NCBI GenBank assembly: GCA_946056345.1
Contig: CAMGJH010000065.1
Span: forward strand, 1-6,458
DNA length: 6,458 nt
Direction of reading: 5' to 3'
Origin: an uncultured Lentisphaeraceae bacterium
GTDB taxonomy: Bacteria > Verrucomicrobiota > Kiritimatiellia > RFP12 > DVOR01
Below, in pieces: positions 6,353 through 6,458 of this stretch. Position numbers and translations under genes: made by a program. The first letter of the stretch is position 1. Every line of letters begins with the position of its first letter. Under the pieces are notes generated by a model. The model made no database searches, was not told the origin of the DNA, and saw only the letters and a program-made list of their open reading frames with translations.

Positions 6353-6376
6353 ACGGTGAGAGGTGAACGGCGGACG
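6349..6376. repeat. Degenerate heptamer tandem repeat at the 3' end of the methyltransferase gene
   Basis: Four 7-base units follow one another: GTGAACG (6349-6355), GTGAGAG (6356-6362), GTGAACG (6363-6369) and GCGGACG (6370-6376). The first three contain TGA at 6350, 6357 and 6364, which fall in all three frames; the first is the stop codon of the methyltransferase. The layout parallels the AGCTAAC repeat at the end of the sirtuin gene, but with a different unit and a different stop triplet. Confidence 0.7.
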
Positions 6377-6426
6377 AGGTGCAGGCCCCCGGCCCGCGTC
6401 TCCCCCACTCCGTTGCCCGCTCTGAC

Positions 6427-6446
6427 GGCCGCCGTCCCCGGCGGCC
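6427..6446 (+). terminator. Strong GC hairpin, possible operon terminator
   Basis: Positions 6427-6434 pair perfectly with 6439-6446 (8 base pairs, all G-C) around a 4-base TCCC loop, 75 bases after the last stop codon. Only two T follow before GGGTGCCCTT, so the U-tract of a classical intrinsic terminator is missing. It could be a weak terminator, an mRNA 3' end stabiliser or an intergenic palindromic element. No gene is visible in 6353-6458. Confidence 0.4.
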
Positions 6447-6458
6447 TTGGGTGCCCTT

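Noticed and set aside
6353..6458. The 3' end as an inverted copy of the 5' hairpin region
   Set aside because: I compared the reverse complement by eye. Both are GC-rich with palindromes, but I found no convincing shared sequence.
1..6458. CRISPR array, tRNA, rRNA, insertion sequence or attachment site
   Set aside because: No regularly spaced repeats, tRNA-like cloverleaf, transposase motifs or flanking terminal repeats were seen on either strand.

Overview
The window is a high-GC stretch of bacterial DNA with five same-strand genes packed closely enough to be one operon (gaps of 17, 12, -4 and 20 bases). The best taxonomic clue is the second gene. It is a PknB-like transmembrane Ser/Thr kinase with an N-terminal zinc ribbon, an HGD catalytic loop and a WGTPYYIAPE-type activation segment, a style I associate with the PVC group, most likely Verrucomicrobiota or Lentisphaerota. 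This assignment is an inference from protein style, not a database match.

Layout: positions 1-160 are non-coding and hold several GC-rich hairpins and a possible extended -10 promoter. Next come an EboD-type sugar phosphate cyclase of the 3-dehydroquinate synthase superfamily (161-1321), the kinase (1339-3705), an integral-membrane HExxH metallopeptidase-like protein of M50 style (3718-4404), a sirtuin NAD-dependent deacylase (4401-5153) and an RsmC/RlmG-like two-domain methyltransferase (5174-6352). Positions 6353-6458 hold a heptamer repeat and a strong hairpin that may be the terminator.

The genes do not form a pathway I recognise. Three of them (kinase, membrane protease, sirtuin) are protein-modifying or signalling proteins, so a shared regulatory role is possible but unproven. 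The cyclase has no other ebo-cluster gene beside it within the window.

Three things stand out at sequence level. First, the third-position composition flips from G to C along the same strand: valine is GTG in 41 of 44 codons in the cyclase and in 0 of 16 in the sirtuin. Second, the last two genes both end inside 7-base tandem repeats whose stop triplets (TAA in one, TGA in the other) fall in all three frames. Third, a 59-base stretch that is almost all C interrupts the methyltransferase between its SAM-binding motifs without shifting the frame, which suggests either sequence corruption or an inactivated fold. I did not find a convincing new multi-gene system; the heptamer stop modules and the skew flip are the most novel-looking signals.
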